A DNA stretch of 64,000 nt from UBA1724 sp963621575 (GTDB lineage: Bacteria; Verrucomicrobiota; Lentisphaeria; Oligosphaerales; Oligosphaeraceae): NCBI GenBank assembly GCA_963621575.1, contig CAVFEH010000011.1:1-64000 (forward strand), in the 5' to 3' direction. Under the pieces are notes generated by a model. That model saw only the letters and a list, made by a program, of their open reading frames with translations. It searched no databases and had not been told where the DNA came from. The translations under genes and the position numbers were made by a program. This document shows, piece after piece, positions 24,847-38,000 of this stretch. Every line of letters starts with the position of its first letter. The stretch's first letter is position 1.

Positions 24847-25613
24847 TGAGGATTCTCCTTTTCCCGCATGGGCATTCCGGGAAGATGCATTCCTCCATCC
24901 AAATAGAGGATCTCGCCAGTCACCGAAGGGGATTCCATCAGGAACAGCGCCGCCTTCGCCAGCTCCTCCTCCGAAGTCCCATGAGAGAGAGGAAGACTGG
25001 CCAGCAAAGGCTCCATGGCCGCCGGCGGAACGCCCTCCGGGGGATAAACCAGCCCCGGCGCCAAAGCATTGACGCGGATGCCAAGCTTCCCCCAGGCGTG
25101 GGCGCACAACAGCGTGGCATCCCGGAGGGCCTTCTTGGAAAGCAGATAAGGCGCGCTTCCCGTGTCCTGGAGGTCCATGCGGGCATCCAGGAGATTCAGA
25201 ATCACGCCGGGCTGTCCACGCCGGGCAAAGGCCCGCATGAGCGCGAAGGGCGCCTCATAGTTGACGCGGAAGACTTCCTCGTATTCTGCCTGGGAACTGG
25301 AGAGCAGTCCCGTCCGAGTGTAACAAGACGCATTGTTCACCAGGGCATCCAGGCGGCCGAAGGCTTCCACCGCCGCACCCAGAATGGCCTCGCAGTCCAC
25401 CTCCCGCAAATCCGCCGCCAGCACAGAGGCGACCTCGCCACCCGCGCTCCCGCAGAGCTCGTCACGCAACCCCTCCGCCTCGACAACGGAGCGCCGTGCA
25501 TGAATGACCACCCGCCAGCCGTGTGCCACGAGGGCACGGCATAACGCCGCCCCCACACGGCGCGCGCCCCCCGTGATCAAGGCGACAGGATCGTTGGAAC
25601 AAGGAAAAGACAT
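24843..25613 (-). CDS. Short-chain dehydrogenase, FolM/pteridine-reductase-like
   Basis: The 256-residue protein has the Rossmann motif TGGARRVG, which fits the TGx3RxG pattern of pteridine reductases (PTR1, FolM) rather than the common TGxxxGIG. NNAS and the catalytic YxxxK (YLLSK) are present, with LDGGM near the end. FolM reduces dihydromonapterin or dihydrofolate with NADPH. The substrate here is inferred from the cofactor motif alone. It is the first gene of the operon. The ATG at 25613 has only a weak ribosome site, so translation start is less certain than the family. Confidence 0.75.
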   Translation of the reverse strand: MSFPCSNDPVALITGGARRVGAALCRALVAHGWRVVIHARRSVVEAEGLRDELCGSAGGEVASVLAADLREVDCEAILGAAVEAFGRLDALVNNASCYTRTGLLSSSQAEYEEVFRVNYEAPFALMRAFARRGQPGVILNLLDARMDLQDTGSAPYLLSKKALRDATLLCAHAWGKLGIRVNALAPGLVYPPEGVPPAAMEPLLASLPLSHGTSEEELAKAALFLMESPSVTGEILYLDGGMHLPGMPMREKENPQ

Positions 25614-26009
25614 CAATACCCCAGAAAAAAGCAAGTGCCGCAGGTGGGCGGAGGAGCGCAGGCAGGGATACGGGGCGGCAGCCCCCCGTCCTCAGGGTCC
25701 CTTGCAAAGGATGGAACGCCTTTATTCTGGAAGCGATGCCCGTGCCTGGCATATCGGCGACTGCTGCCCCAAAGAACGCACCGGAATCCACCGGCGCTGG
25801 CGCCCCATGCCTCGAAATCCGAAACCATCATAAAATATCCATTCACGGATTCCCCGGAGGCTCGCTCCGACACAAGAATTCAGACGATGCGGCGCATTGC
25901 AGGCGCCCTCCCCCTCTCCATGCTTCCTGTTTTTGCACCGCATGCGGGGAAAGACAAAAGCCGGGCAGCCCTGCTGGGTTGCCCGGCCCTTGCGTCTAGG
26001 GAGTTGGGG
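25614..26009. other. Intergenic region between the giant gene and the reductase operon
   Basis: This stretch of about 400 bases has no credible coding frame. It contains the terminator of the giant gene (25953-25988), and the remainder presumably carries the promoter of the minus-strand operon. On that strand I see no well-spaced promoter pair. Confidence 0.4.
25953..25988 (-). terminator. Terminator of the giant gene
   Basis: On the minus strand CCGGGCAA and TGCCCGGC form a stem around an 11-base loop, followed by CTTTTGTCTTT. It lies just beyond the stop codon of the giant gene. Confidence 0.8.
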
Positions 26010-29000
26010 TTACTTGCCTGTGGGGATCACGGGAAGTTCCACATCCTCGGTGGCCTTGATCCAGTAGCCAGTGCCCACCTTGAGGGCATACTTGCCATTG
26101 ACCACGGCCAGGTGGTATCCGCCATCCTCGGGATTGAACTTGTAGATCTCAAGCCCGCCATCGGCGTTCTTGGCGATCTTCTCGTAGACCTTGGGATAAG
26201 CGGCCTTGTAGGCGGCCTCGAAGTCATCGATGTCGTAGACAGGTCCGATGATGTTGAAGCCCTTGGAGAGGCTAATCACATCGCTTTCGGCGGTGCCGTA
26301 GACATTGATGGTGGCGGCGGTCTTGGCATAGATCCAGTAGCCCTTGGTGGCGACCAGGTTTGTGGCGGCCACGTAGCGTCCGCCCTCATACTGCCAGACG
26401 GAGCCCGCGTAGAGCTTGCTGCCGTTGACGGTGAAGACGTCGTTCACATCACCGTTGAGCGGGGTCAGCGGCAGGGCAACCAGGTTCCATCCGGCCTTCA
26501 GCGTCACTGTCTGCATGGAGTCGGGAGCGCCAATGGTCACGCGGAAGACCGCGAACTTCTGGCCATTCTCATCCCGCTGCAGGTTGTTCAGCTGGTCGGT
26601 GGAGAGGACGATCTCGCCGGCCTGTCCGGCCTCGATGGAGGTGGCGGTGCCCAGCACGGACTCGTAGTAGCCGTCAACGCGCTTGCGCATCTGCGTGATG
26701 GTCAAGCCGCTGGCAGTGGAGGCGGGCAGCGCCGTGGCATCCCAGCTGAGGGCGAACTCCTGGATGCTGTCGCTGGCGGGATCGCCCATCTCCGCGACGA
26801 TGAACCAGCTGGCGGTGTTGCCGTAGGGCCGGATGTCAGTGGAGAGGGTGGCGAACTCGTTGGAGAGCCCCAGAGAGTAGAGGGCGCCCTGCGCCAGAGG
26901 CTGGCGGACGTAGGTGCCGTCGCCCTTGGGGACCGTCAGGACCGGGAAGGCCACGTCGTAGGTGGGATCGAAGCCGTAGGTGGCGAACTCCTCCCAGCCA
27001 AGGGTCACGACCTCATCGCCGGCAACCACTTCGGCGCCGCTCTTGAAGGTCTTGCGGCTGGTCAGGTTCATTCTCCAGCTGGAGGCGCCGATGGTCACCG
27101 TGTTGGAATAAAGGGCGCTGCCATAGCCGTAGGTGGAGGAGTAGGGATACACCACGCACTGCCACACATCGCCTTCCGCCAGCATGTCGGACGGGATGGT
27201 GTCATAGCCCTTCACCGCCTGGTCGAGGATGTAGCGGCTCGTGGCATAGCTCTCCACGCTGGAGACACCCTTCAGAGGCACCACGATTCCGTTGCGATAC
27301 CACAGATAGCGGTAGTCGGTCACGCGGGTATCCTCAGGAGTGTAGGCGGAGACATTCAGCTTGGCCACCAGGTCGTCGGAGGCGCCGGGCGCGGCGGGGG
27401 TGAGCTCCAGGGAGCTCACGCCACCCTCGGGATCATCCCAAACCAGGGATTCGCCCGTCCAGGGCTCGCGCTCCATGTAGAGGTGCATGTAGTAGGTCAC
27501 GCCCACATCATTGGAGCTGCGATACTGGCTGTAGACGTTGACGTAGTAGATGCCGGCGTCCAGGGCCAGGTTCTCGAAGCGCGCGTAGCTGGTGCTGATG
27601 CCCAGGTTGTTGTCGGAGCTGAAGTCGCGCACGGTCTTGATGTGCTTGAGATTGCCGTTCACCAGCTTATAGAGCTCCAGGACGGTGTCGGGAATGCTGG
27701 TGGACGCCATGGTGCTGCCGTAGGCATACATGGTGCCGAGATTCGTCTCGAAGGAAACCAGCATCTTGCGGTTGTCGGTGCCAGCGGGGACCGTGAACCA
27801 CACCCAATCCTGATCGTCCACGGACTTGAAGGTATGGGCCTGGATGTTGGCGTCGCTGGTGGAGAGCCAAGCCGTCTTGGGGTAGATGGGATTGGCGTAG
27901 TCGTAGTGATCGTTGGGCTCGTACATGGCGCCCACGGCCTGGATGGCCACCACGTTGGAAACCGCGGAGCGGGACTTCTCGCCGTAGACATTCATGGCGT
28001 AGACGGCGCAGTAGACCTGGTCGCCCTCGTCCAGAGAGTAGGTGGAGAAGCCGGCCTGGGTGGTGCCGATGTCGTCGGTGATGTCGGTGACCGCGGGCTG
28101 CCAGTAGGGCAGATCCTGCCTGGGGGCAAGCACATACTGGCTACTATCAACCGCCTTGTAGTACCACTGGTAGTAGTAGTTGAAGGCGTACTTGCACTTG
28201 GAGCCAGAGGCGGTGGCGATGAGGAGGGACTTGGTATCGGGATCCTCGGGAGTCACCTTCACGCTTTCAGGCTTGGTGGGCGCGCCGTAGACACGCTTGC
28301 CGCTGTCTGCGATCTCTTCGTCGAAGCCGGTGCCGATCTGGAGATAGACCCACTCGCCGGTCACCTGGCCGTCAACGGTCTTGGCAGGCGGGATGGCCTG
28401 ACTGCGGGCAGTGCTGCCCTCGCGCTCGAACCAGATCTTGAAGGACCACACATCGCCCTTCTTGACCTTGCTCGTGTCGTTCATCTCCAGAGTGACCGTG
28501 GCATTGGCGCCGATCTCGGCGGAGCCGCTCTTGACCAGATTCATGTTCCGGTACCAGGAAATGTGGGCCACGCCACCGAAGTCGTTCTCGTTGCGGACCT
28601 TCACCTGCAGAGCCTTGCCGTCAGGCAGACCCGTCTGATCCTCCACAGGGGAGACCAGAACCAGCTTGGCGGGAATGCCGTGGTTCTCATCGGACGCCTT
28701 CAACTCGATGAGCTTGGAGACGCTCAGAATGCTGGTGACGCCATCCGAGTTGACGGCGGCCACAACAAGCTGGATGAAGTCACCCACAGCCACATCGACC
28801 TCGTCCAGGGACAGCTCAGTGCTGGTTCCCAGGACCACGCTGTCGCTCAGCACATTGCCGGTGGCGACCTCGTAGAGGCTGTCGGAGGAGTAGGTCAGAT
28901 CATCCGCGATGTATCCACTCGCGTCGGTCTTGAGCCAGAAGTACTTGTAGATGATGTTCTCGGTAGCCGCGGTGGCGGGGTAGGAGAGGATCACGCCCTG

Positions 29001-32000
29001 GAGGATGTCGGAAGTGCCTTCGCCGCTGGTGGAGACGTAGGCGAATCCGGGATCCTCGTTGCCTTCCTCAATGCCGCTGGAGTAGGCGTAGATGCCCACC
29101 TCGAAGGAACTGGAGCGCCCGGGATCCTCAACCACCGTGGCAGTGCCGTGGAGGACAGCCGCATTGGCCCAGTTGTTGCGCCAATCGAAGGCGTTGAGGA
29201 CATTGCTGTCGGCGCAGTAGAGATAGGTGGGGCAGAGGCTGGTGTCCTCGCGGAGCTCCTCGTCGGTGTATCCCGCCAGGGCGGCGCGCTTGGTCAGGTT
29301 GGCGTCGTCGAAGCGGTAGTAGGCGACCATGCCCTCTTCCTTGCCGGTGAGGGAGACGTCCATGTTCTCCTGGATCTGGGCCGCCGTGCGGACGACATTC
29401 CAGATGCGGATCTCATCGATGCCGCCCTTGAACCCGGCGCCGGCGCGAGTGTAGATCAGCGCGGGCCCATTGGTGATGGGCTGGCTTGCGGTCATGCCGT
29501 TGGCGACCTGGACACCGTCCACGAAGAGGGTGACGATGTTGGTGCTGGCGTCGAAGGTGGCGGCCAGGTGCGTCCAGGTGTCAGCGTCGAGGGCGTCGGG
29601 GGCGGTGAGAGTGCGGCTGGCGGTGCTGCCCTCCTTGTCGGAGAAGGATATGTAGGGCTTGCCGCTCTCGTTGAGGCCCAGCTCGTAGTTGATCAGGGGC
29701 TTGGACTCATCGACAGTGCCCACCACGCGCTGGAGGATCAGACCTCCGTTGGCGGGGTTCTCGGCGGAGACCATGGCCTCCAGAGTGAAGGTGTCCAGGG
29801 CGAAGCGGCTCTGGAGAGGCATCTGGAGGTAGCTGTCCTCGGTGCCGTCGGTCAGCAGATACAGGTAGTTGACGGGGCTGTTCCAGTCGGTGGGATCGCT
29901 GGCGCTGGCCCGTTCGGCGGCGTCGGAAACGCCGTCGTTGTCGGTATCCTTGCTGAGAGGATCGGTCTTGAGGGTATTGATCTCAACGGAGTTGACGAGA
30001 CCGTCCCCGTCGTAGTCCTCCTTGCCGTCGGCGATGCCGTTGTTGTCGGAGTCCCGGCTGGCGGGGTTGGAACCGATGAGGTACTCGTTGTAGAGGTCGA
30101 TGCCATCATTGTCCATGTCGTTGAGGGCGCCGTACTGGTGTGCGTAGGGGTCGAGGCTGGTTCCGGTGATGCCGTAGTTCAAGATGTAGCCATTGAGGTC
30201 GCTACCCACGTTGCCAAAGGAGGTGCCCATGGAGTCCACATCGTAGTCGGCGGTGGTGGCGCGGTAGTACCAGGCTGCTCTGGGATCGTAGCGGTAGTCG
30301 TGTCCGCGGGCGATGACCAACTTGCCGTCGACGGTCAGGTCGGCATCCACGCTGCCGATGTAGAACTTCCGGTCGTACTCATCCTCCCCGATCTCGTAGG
30401 TGACGGTGTGGAAGTTGTGGCGGGACCAGACGATGACCACCTGGTTGCGACCGGCCTGGAAGTACTCCGCCAGGTTGGTGTTGCCGGACAGCTCCTCACT
30501 GGAGAGCAGATGCTTATTGACGAGGACACCGGTGATGGTGGCGCCGTTGCCGGTGCGCGTAGTCAGGTAGGCCTCGGTGGGGGCCACGGCCAGGTTCACG
30601 TACTTGTGCATGGTCACGTAGGCCATGTCAATGCTCAGCTGCTTGTTGGAGGTGATGTATCCACCCTCGGGGTTGCCGCCGCCCACGGTGCCGTAGGAGG
30701 CATTGGTGGCGTCCACTCCGACCAGCTTGCCATTGCGCCAGGTGGTGGAGTAGTGCATGGCACCGCCCAGGCTGGAGTAAGCCACGCCATACTGGTATCC
30801 GTAGAGACCGATGATGTTGCCATCGTCGTCATACATGAGCATGGAGGACCAGGTGCTGGTGCCATTGAGCTTCCACTGGTGCCCGGGCACTTGCAGCCAT
30901 CCCTTGGAAGGCTCGTTGTCGTTGGCGTTCCGGAAGGTGTTGAGGTTCCAGGTCTTCATCCACCACTCGGGGATGCCGTCGCCGTCCACGTCGTCCACGC
31001 CGCCAATCTGCTTGGCGCCGTCGGCGAAGTCAATGATGGAGCCGTCAGCCACAGTGAGGGCGTAGCCATCCTCGCGGAAGTGTGCGAAATCCTCGACGGT
31101 CTTGCCGCCGTCATCGAAGCGGTAGTTGGCGCGCAGCTGGTAGTCGCGCTCCATGTAGCGGTCCTCGACGTCGGTTCCGGAGGCGTCGGTGTAGGCGTCG
31201 TAGGAGATCACGGCGTTGAGAGGGCTGGGAATGATCTGCTCGCCCCAGTACTCGATCTGCTCAGGCGTGCGGGCCTCGCCCCAGAAGCGGAACTCATCGA
31301 TGGCCACGCCGTCGATCTTCTCGATTCGTGCGTATTCGGAGGCTGCGCCGAAGTCGACATCGTATGCCACGGGGAAGGAGGAGATCTCAGCGATCTTGTC
31401 CCGGTAGATGGTCAGGGTATGGGCCTGGGTGCTCCAGCAGAGCGCCAGGTAGGTCCAGACTCCCTCCTGCAGGGCGGGGGTGGATCCCTCGCCACCCACG
31501 ACGGCGATCACTTCGTCATTGGAGGTGAAGATTTCGCCGCGGGGGATGCCGTTCTCCAGCAGGAATCTCCATCCCCAGCCGGTATCAGAGGCGCGGGTCT
31601 CGAAGAGGACGCCGGAGGCGGCGTTCTCGGCCTTGACCCACAATTCCAGGGTGAAGTCGCCGGAGTAGACGTCGTTGTAGGCGCCCAGCACCTGGGTGCC
31701 TACCGCGAAGCGGTCGGGATAAGGCAGCTCCAGATCCCCGTCCAGGGCACCCAGATCCAGGGAGCGGCTGGGAGCCTCGGTGGCGCGGTACAGAGTCCAA
31801 TCTGTATCCTTCACGTCATTCCAGGAATCCTCCACGGGCATGCCAGTGGACTTGAGGACCACCACGGACATGGGATGCAGCGGATTGGAGTTGAAGGCAA
31901 CCTCGATCTTGTCGGAGACGCCGTCGTCATCGGTGTCCCCGTTGAGAGGATCGGTGCCGTAGTTCATCTCCTCGGCATTGGTGAGACCGTCGCCATCGGA

Positions 32001-35000
32001 GTCGACGTCGCCGTCCAGAGTCTTGCCATCGCCAGCCAGGGAGTAGGGGTCGTTGGGATCCGCACCCTGTTTGCGGAGCAGGTACTCATAGTAGTCGGAG
32101 AGCTTGTCGTCATCCGCATCGGAGTCGCCGTCGGCGGTGTCCAGATCTCCGAAGTTGGAGTACTCCCACCAATCGGCAATGCCGTCGTTGTCGGAGTCGC
32201 CATCCTGATACTCCTCGGAGTCGGTGATGGAGAGGCGGGCGTCACCCTTGAAGGTGGCAGCCAGACCATCGGAGGCCATCTCCTTGGCGTAGGCGTCGTA
32301 GACCTGGTTGTAAACGCTCCGGGCGCTCTCCAGGGCGGCCTCGGCATTGGCCAGCGCGGTCTTCTCCTCGTCGGAGGGGCTGCTGCTGGCGTCGTAGGCG
32401 GACTTGGCGGCGCCGTAGGCAGTCTGGGCGCTTTCCAGATTGCTCTTGGCCTGGGTCAAAGCCTCGGAGAGGGCGGAACGGGTCTTGTAGGTGACGGCGG
32501 GGAACTTCTTGCCGGAGGCCACCGTGTAGTTGCAGGCGAAGTAGGCAGCCATATTCGCAGTGTCGGCAGTGAGGAAGACATTGCGGTTGGCGGCGATCTC
32601 GTCCTGGGTCAGGACCTTGTTCCAGATGCGGACCTCGTCCAGGAGGACGGAGAGACGCTCGGTGGCGGTGGAGCCGTCGCCGAAGTAGAGCTTGCCGTCC
32701 ACGGAGTCATCGGTGGAGCGCAGGCGTGCCGCGATCTTGCCGGAGTCGTAGAGGTGCTCCTCGCCGTCCGCGTAGGCCAGGATGGTGATCTGGGCGCGTG
32801 CGGCGGCGACCTGCTCCACCGTGAAGGCGGCGTGGACCCAGGTTCCGGTGGGCACCGTCCAGTCGAGAGTGGCGGTCGTAAGTCTGGTGGCGGAGAAGAG
32901 GTTGGGCAGCGTCAGGGCGAGCTTGCCGTCCTTCAGACCGAACCAGAAGTCCCCGCGGGCGCCTTCGCGGTCGGCGCTCTTCTGCAACAGGGTTCCGCTG
33001 GCGACAGAGCTGTCGGAGAGCTTGAACCAGAGTTCGCCGGACCACTTGGAGAGGTCGTCGATCATTCCATTGAAGTCGGGCACCACGGCGTAGGGCGCGG
33101 TGCGCGCCGCAATGGTGGAGGTGTGCCTCTTGATGGTGTTGGTGGCCTCGTCGTAGACCAGGTCGATGACCTCGTGGGCCTCCAGAATCAGATCCAGTGC
33201 CTTGTTGCTCCAGGGATCGGAGGCGTCGGTGGGATCGGTCTCGGCCATGATTTCGTCACGGTCGTTGAGGCCGTCACCATCGGTGTCGCGGCGGGTGGGA
33301 TCGGTGCCGAAGACCTTGTTCTCGGCCTCATTGGCCAGGCCGTCACCGTCGAAGTCCACCTCGCCGTCCGTGGCGTTGAGGTAGAACTTCGCGTCGACGA
33401 CAAGATCCGTGACATCGGAGGTGGTTCCATAGAGGAGGAACTTGCCTTCAGCAGTCTGGGTGACACGCAGATACTTCCCGTTGGAGAGCTCGGCGTAGAA
33501 GCTGCGTCCGGGAGTCTGGGTCTTGATGGGATCATACCCCATCTTGTACTCCTGGAGGTCGGTGACGCCGTCGCCGTCGAAGTCGGTGGTGTCGTCCGCA
33601 GTCGTCAGGTCGCCGAAGTACTTCATCTCCCATTCGTCGGGGATGCCGTCATTGTCGGTATCCACGAAGTCGGGATCATCATCGTCATCAGGATCATCGG
33701 GATCCACGGGAGTGGGGCCGGGGCCGGGATCGGGGCCGGGGCCGGGATCGGGATCGATCTCCTGTCCGTCAACATCGACCGCCACCAGCTCGGCGGGATT
33801 GCCGGCGTAGTCGGTGAGGGCGGTATCGGCGGTGAAGGAGGCGCTGACCTTCAACTTAGTGTTGTCGTAGTCAGCGGCAGTCTTGCCCTCGGGCAGTCCA
33901 AGAGTCAGGGTCACGATCTTGCCAGAGGTGGAGAGGGTGCAGCCGGTGACCTCGAAGGCGTTTCCAGTCTCCACATCGATGACCGTCCAGACGGAGAGAT
34001 CGGTGCCGGAGAGGCGCTTCATGCCCTCATCGAAGGTCAGAATGACCATATCGACGTACTCGCCGCTCTCGCTGGCAGAGGCGGTGGACTCCAGCTGGGG
34101 AGGCTTGGAGTCAATTGTGATGACGCCAGTGACCACAGAGGGGCTCTTGGTGAGGGTCTTGTTGAGGACCACGTCGCTGTTGTTGATGGTGGCGGTGAAC
34201 TGGTCGCCGGCATCCACCAGGTTGGTGTTGTTGGCGGTGGTGCTGGGGATGACCACGACGAAGAAGTCGAAGAGTCCGTCCTGCGTCTCGCTGGTGATGG
34301 CGTTGTTGGAGGCGGGGGCCAGAGTCACGATCTGGGTATTGCCCTCCTGGCTCCAGGAAGGAGCGCCGGAGAGGGGCACGAAGGCGTCGATGGCGGGATC
34401 GAAGGCGCCATTGCCATCCAGATCGCGCCACAGCTGGACGCCGGAGGTCTCGTCCGCCGTCAGCTTGCAGAAGTCGCTGGTGTTCCAGCCCTTCACGTTG
34501 TCGAAGCGGACGGTGATGCTGGTGAGGACCACGTCGGAGGCGCCGCTGTTTGCGATATCCAGTCCGATGATGCCGCTGGCCGCGCTCAGGGCGGTGGCGA
34601 ATTCGGCGTTGGAGTTGTCGGGAGTGATGCGGCGGATGGAGCGGGCGGAGTTCGCCAGGAATTCCCAGGCCATCTCCATGTCATCCCAGTTCTCGTCAAC
34701 GGAGAGGATGATGGCATTGTCCAGGGAGTATCCGTCAGCGGGGGTGCTGAGCTTCACATAGTCGGTATCCGCGAAGGCGCGGAGGGCCTCGCCCAGGTGG
34801 TCGGCCACCACGAAGTCGCCGTCTTCCGCGGCGGGATTGAGGATTACCTGGTCGTCTGCGGCCAGGGTCCAGGCGCCCATGGCGGTGCCCGCGCAAGTGC
34901 GCAGGATGATCACGTCATGGAGAGGATCGTAGTTGCGGTTGGCGTCGCCGTCGGCATCCAGATAGAAGAGTACGAGCTCGCCATCGGCCACAGCGGCGCC

Positions 35001-38000
35001 CTCGGCGGGCGTCTCAGGCAGAATGGCCAGGGCGTTGTCCTGGAGGGAGACGGTCTTGGTGCCGACGCCCTGGGTCGCCACGGAGTCGGTGTCGATGACG
35101 ACGTCCATCCAGGGCAGGCTGTAGACCAGATCGGTGTCGAAGAAGACAGGCTCGTTCTCGGACCATTCGCCGTCTCCGTCCACGTCGTAGAAGGAGAGAT
35201 GGTCGGCGGCGGTGAAGACCTTGTCGGAGTCAGCCTGGTTGATGCGGTCGGTGCCCAGGGTGAACTTGCCATCCATGTCCACATCCGTGTAGAGGCAGGT
35301 CGTGGAGCCGGCCAGGCTGGTCAGCTTGGAGCCCAGGGCGACGGCGGTGCCGTCATTCGCATCCACGGGGGCGCCTGCGAGGCTGTAAGCCAGGACGTCT
35401 TCCTGGAAGAAGCGCTGAGGATCAAAGGTGACCACGATGGCGCTGTCGCCGGAGCCCAGAGTGAGAGTGACGGGCTTGGTGAGGTCGGTGATGACCGCGC
35501 TGTTGCCATTCCAGTTCAGAGTGTAGGCGCCGTTGAGGCCGCGCTTCAGCGTCACGGTCTGGTAGCCGTTGACTGCAGATCCCGCGGAGCGGACCAGCAG
35601 TCCGCCAGTGGCGGTGGCAGGCTCAACGCCCACCACGTCGGCGAAGTCGGCGTTGATGCTGGTGGAGAGGATATCTGTCTTCACGCCGCTGGCCACGCTG
35701 GCCGCGCCGGTGCTGTAGGCGATGTCATCCACATCCATGGCGGCGTAGAAGCGGATGCCGTAGGGCAGTTCGTCGCTCATGCGGGCCACCACGAAGAGGT
35801 CGGCGGTCTTGTCCTGGTCGGCGGGAACCACGCAGGATTCGTCTGCCAGCAGGAAGTCGTAGTGGGTGGTGCCGGTGGCCTCGTCATAAGTGGCAAGGAT
35901 GGTGCACTCCACTGCGGTGTCGACGGAAGGATCCAGCTTTCCGTCGCCATTGGCGTCGCGGTAGAGGATCAGTCCGCGCTTGGCGGAGTCGGTGGCCTTC
36001 AGGGAAGCCAGGGCGGTCTCGGGGTCGAAGCCCTCCACATTCACCAGGTCAATGCCGACGCTGGTGACATAAGGAGTGGCGCCGGTGGCGGTCTTGATGA
36101 AGTGGTTGACGCTGATGAGAGAAACCAGCTCGCCGGCATCCACGGTCTGGCCATAGGTGGTCTCCTTGGCGAAGAGAGTATTGGTGACGGTGGTACAGGT
36201 GATGGTCTGGCTGACAGCCTCCGCGAAGCTGACCACGGCACCGCGGGTCAGCTGGTTGTCAATTCCCTTGAGTTCCGTGCCGAAGGAGATGGACTGGTCG
36301 CGGTTCTTGTAGTCGGCGTAGGTATAGTCCGGCTCGGAGGGTTCCAGGAAGCTTGCGCTCATCCGGAAGCTGTCGCCGAAGGACATGTCCTGGGTGGTCT
36401 TCACGCAGACGAAGAAGTTCTGGTTGTCTTGGAGCGTGCCGTTCACGGGGGTGTTGAGCCACGCGGTGACGAAGTCGGGGTCGGGGACCAGCGAGCAGGT
36501 CCAGGTGTCGCCTCCGCCCACGAAGACGGGGGTCTCCTTGAGAGGCACGAACATGTCGGAGGCGGAGAAGGTTCCGGAACCATCCATGTCCCACCACAGG
36601 GAGACACCGCTGTTCTGATCGGCAGTGAGGTCGTTGAAGTGACTGGGAGTGACGCCAGAGACGCTGTGGAGGGTGACATCCACCCAGTAGAGGCTGTTCT
36701 GGTTCACGAAGACGCGGTCCGTGACAGCCGCGTTGGGCAGGCTGGCGCCATTTCGGCGGACCACCAGGAAGGGCCGGCTGTAGTCATCGGCGACGCCGTC
36801 GCCATAGACGATGGCGAACTGGCCGGCCGCGGGCAGCTTCACGGAGCCACCGTTGCCGAAGGCGATGGTGCCATTGTCATAGGAGATGGTGTACCATCCC
36901 TGCTTCAGCATGTCACCCACTGCCATGATCTCCACGCCGGAGATGTTCCGCAGAGGAGTCACCACGCGGCCATTGGCGCAGTAGACAGGCAGAGTCTCGG
37001 AGGTGGCGCCGCCCAGGACACTGGTCTGCACCACGATGTAGTCGGCCTTGCTGCCGGAGGCGCCCTTCAGGACGTAGATGCCGGCCTGGCTGGCGTCCAC
37101 GGCGGCGCCGCCATTCCAGGCGAGCTTGGTGCCATTGCGGGTCAGAGTGGAATCGCCCACGGTGGCGTCGATGCCCACGGAGAGGACGCGCACGCCGCTG
37201 ATGGCGGAGGGCTGCTGGATGTCGCGGGCGGTGTCGTTGCCCACCGTCAGGGCGACAGTCTGGTCGGCTTCGGGCAGAGCCACGATGGATCCGGTGGTCA
37301 CGCCGTCGCCATCAAAATCAGCCACGTCGGCCAGGCGGCGGACCACCAGGAAGGCGGTGCCGGACTCGTCGGCCACCACGAAGCGCTGGTTGGCGACATC
37401 GGAGAGTACCACGGCGGCGCCATTATCCAGGGTCAGGGAGCTGTCAGCGGCCTTGAAGACAAGGTTGTGCTTGCCGGCGGAGAGATTCTTGGAGATGGTC
37501 TCCACCAGGATGGAACCATCCAGGACATAGCGGGGACCGAAACCGCGGGAGGCGTCCTGCAGATTGACGGCCAGCACGGGGATGGGCTCCTGGCTGGGGG
37601 CAGAGACATTGCCATTGGAGACATCCGCGGTCACTGCGGGAGCGGCGGCGCGCAGCTGGATGCCGCGGGCGCCGAACTCCTGGACCGCCCAGGGCAGCGC
37701 GAAGAAATCCGCATTGCCGAAGATGGGAATGTCAATGCCTTCATCGTAGACGCCCAGGGTGCCGCCCACATCATACCAAAGGTCGTCGCCCGGCTCGTAG
37801 GAAACGTTGTACTCCAGGTCGTAGCTGCTGCCAGAGGTGGACGTGCCGGCGATGGTGCCGAACTGTCCGAAGAGTCCCTTCCAGGGATCGGTCTCGGGAT
37901 TCAAGGCGCCGTTCTTCTTGGCGTAGTAGATCTCACGGGTATTGATGCCGTTCTCCTGGAGATCCAGCTTGCTAGCACAGGTCTTGGACATGTCCAGAGC

